NCBI GenBank assembly: GCA_038380795.1
Contig: CM076259.1
Span: forward strand, 25,092,977 to 25,156,976
Origin: Pyrocephalus nanus
Lineage: Eukaryota > Chordata > Aves > Passeriformes > Tyrannidae
Direction of reading: 5' to 3'
Length of the DNA: 64,000 bases
Shown here piece by piece: positions 63,860-64,000 of this stretch. A model generated the notes under the pieces. It was not told where the DNA came from, searched no databases, and saw nothing but the letters and a program-made list of their open reading frames with translations. Position numbers and translations under genes: made by a program. Numbering within the stretch: position 1 is the stretch's first letter; each line of letters opens with the position of its first letter.

Positions 63860-64000
63860 GCTGAGCCAGGGCATGCCCTGTGTCAGCAAGTCAGCCCTAC
63901 CCTGGGTGACTTTTGAGGGCAGTGTTTCCTGGGACAGGCAGCCAGGGCACAAAGAGCAGTGGGCTGGTGGTGTAACTCCCTCTTGGCACTCAGTGCAGCT

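Larger units (their letters stand above)
62421..64000. other. Right-edge sequence, no gene recognised
   Basis: Contains the poly-C and poly-T tracts, a run of ten G at 63581-63590 and the octamer palindrome at 63838-63859. No exon of a known family is seen. Confidence 0.5.

Overview
This window is vertebrate nuclear DNA, most likely from a bird. The evidence is long introns with GT-AG splice sites, several truncated CR1-type LINE 3' ends, and no mammalian-type SINEs that I can see. It holds two protein-coding genes, both on the + strand: the last ten coding exons of SLC22A15 (about 15-15041, entering from the left edge) and the complete coding region of MAB21L3 (33780-49511). In the human genome these genes are neighbours in the same order and orientation, with ATP1A1 further downstream, so the arrangement looks ancestral.

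Region by region: 1-15041 is SLC22A15, with small exons in introns of 0.7-3 kb. A decayed CR1 copy lies in the intron before the penultimate exon. 15042 to about 17135 is its likely 3' UTR, ending at a doubled AATAAA. 17.1-33.1 kb is intergenic, with CR1 3' ends near 21.3, 25.1 and 30.6 kb and no recognisable gene. Around 33.1-33.2 kb there is a TATA-like box preceded by two near-identical 15-bp palindromes, a plausible but unproven MAB21L3 promoter. 33.6-49.5 kb is MAB21L3, with seven or eight coding exons depending on a possible 24-codon cassette. 49.5 to about 50.5 kb is its likely 3' UTR. 50.5-64 kb is gene-poor. It contains one more CR1 end, homopolymer and microsatellite tracts, inverted repeats, a small CpG-rich island (about 62.2-62.4 kb) and an octamer-containing palindrome near the right edge.

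The two genes are not known to act together. SLC22A15 encodes a 12-helix plasma-membrane solute carrier, and MAB21L3 a Mab-21/cGAS-fold protein that lacks two of the acidic residues used for catalysis by cGAS. All reading frames join across the splice sites with no internal stop or frameshift, so both genes appear functional. I found no RNA gene, CRISPR array, prokaryotic operon, endogenous virus or obviously novel multi-gene system. The observations most worth a second look are possible lineage-specific cassette exons in MAB21L3, an in-frame alternative donor in SLC22A15, and several noncoding palindromes and hairpins.
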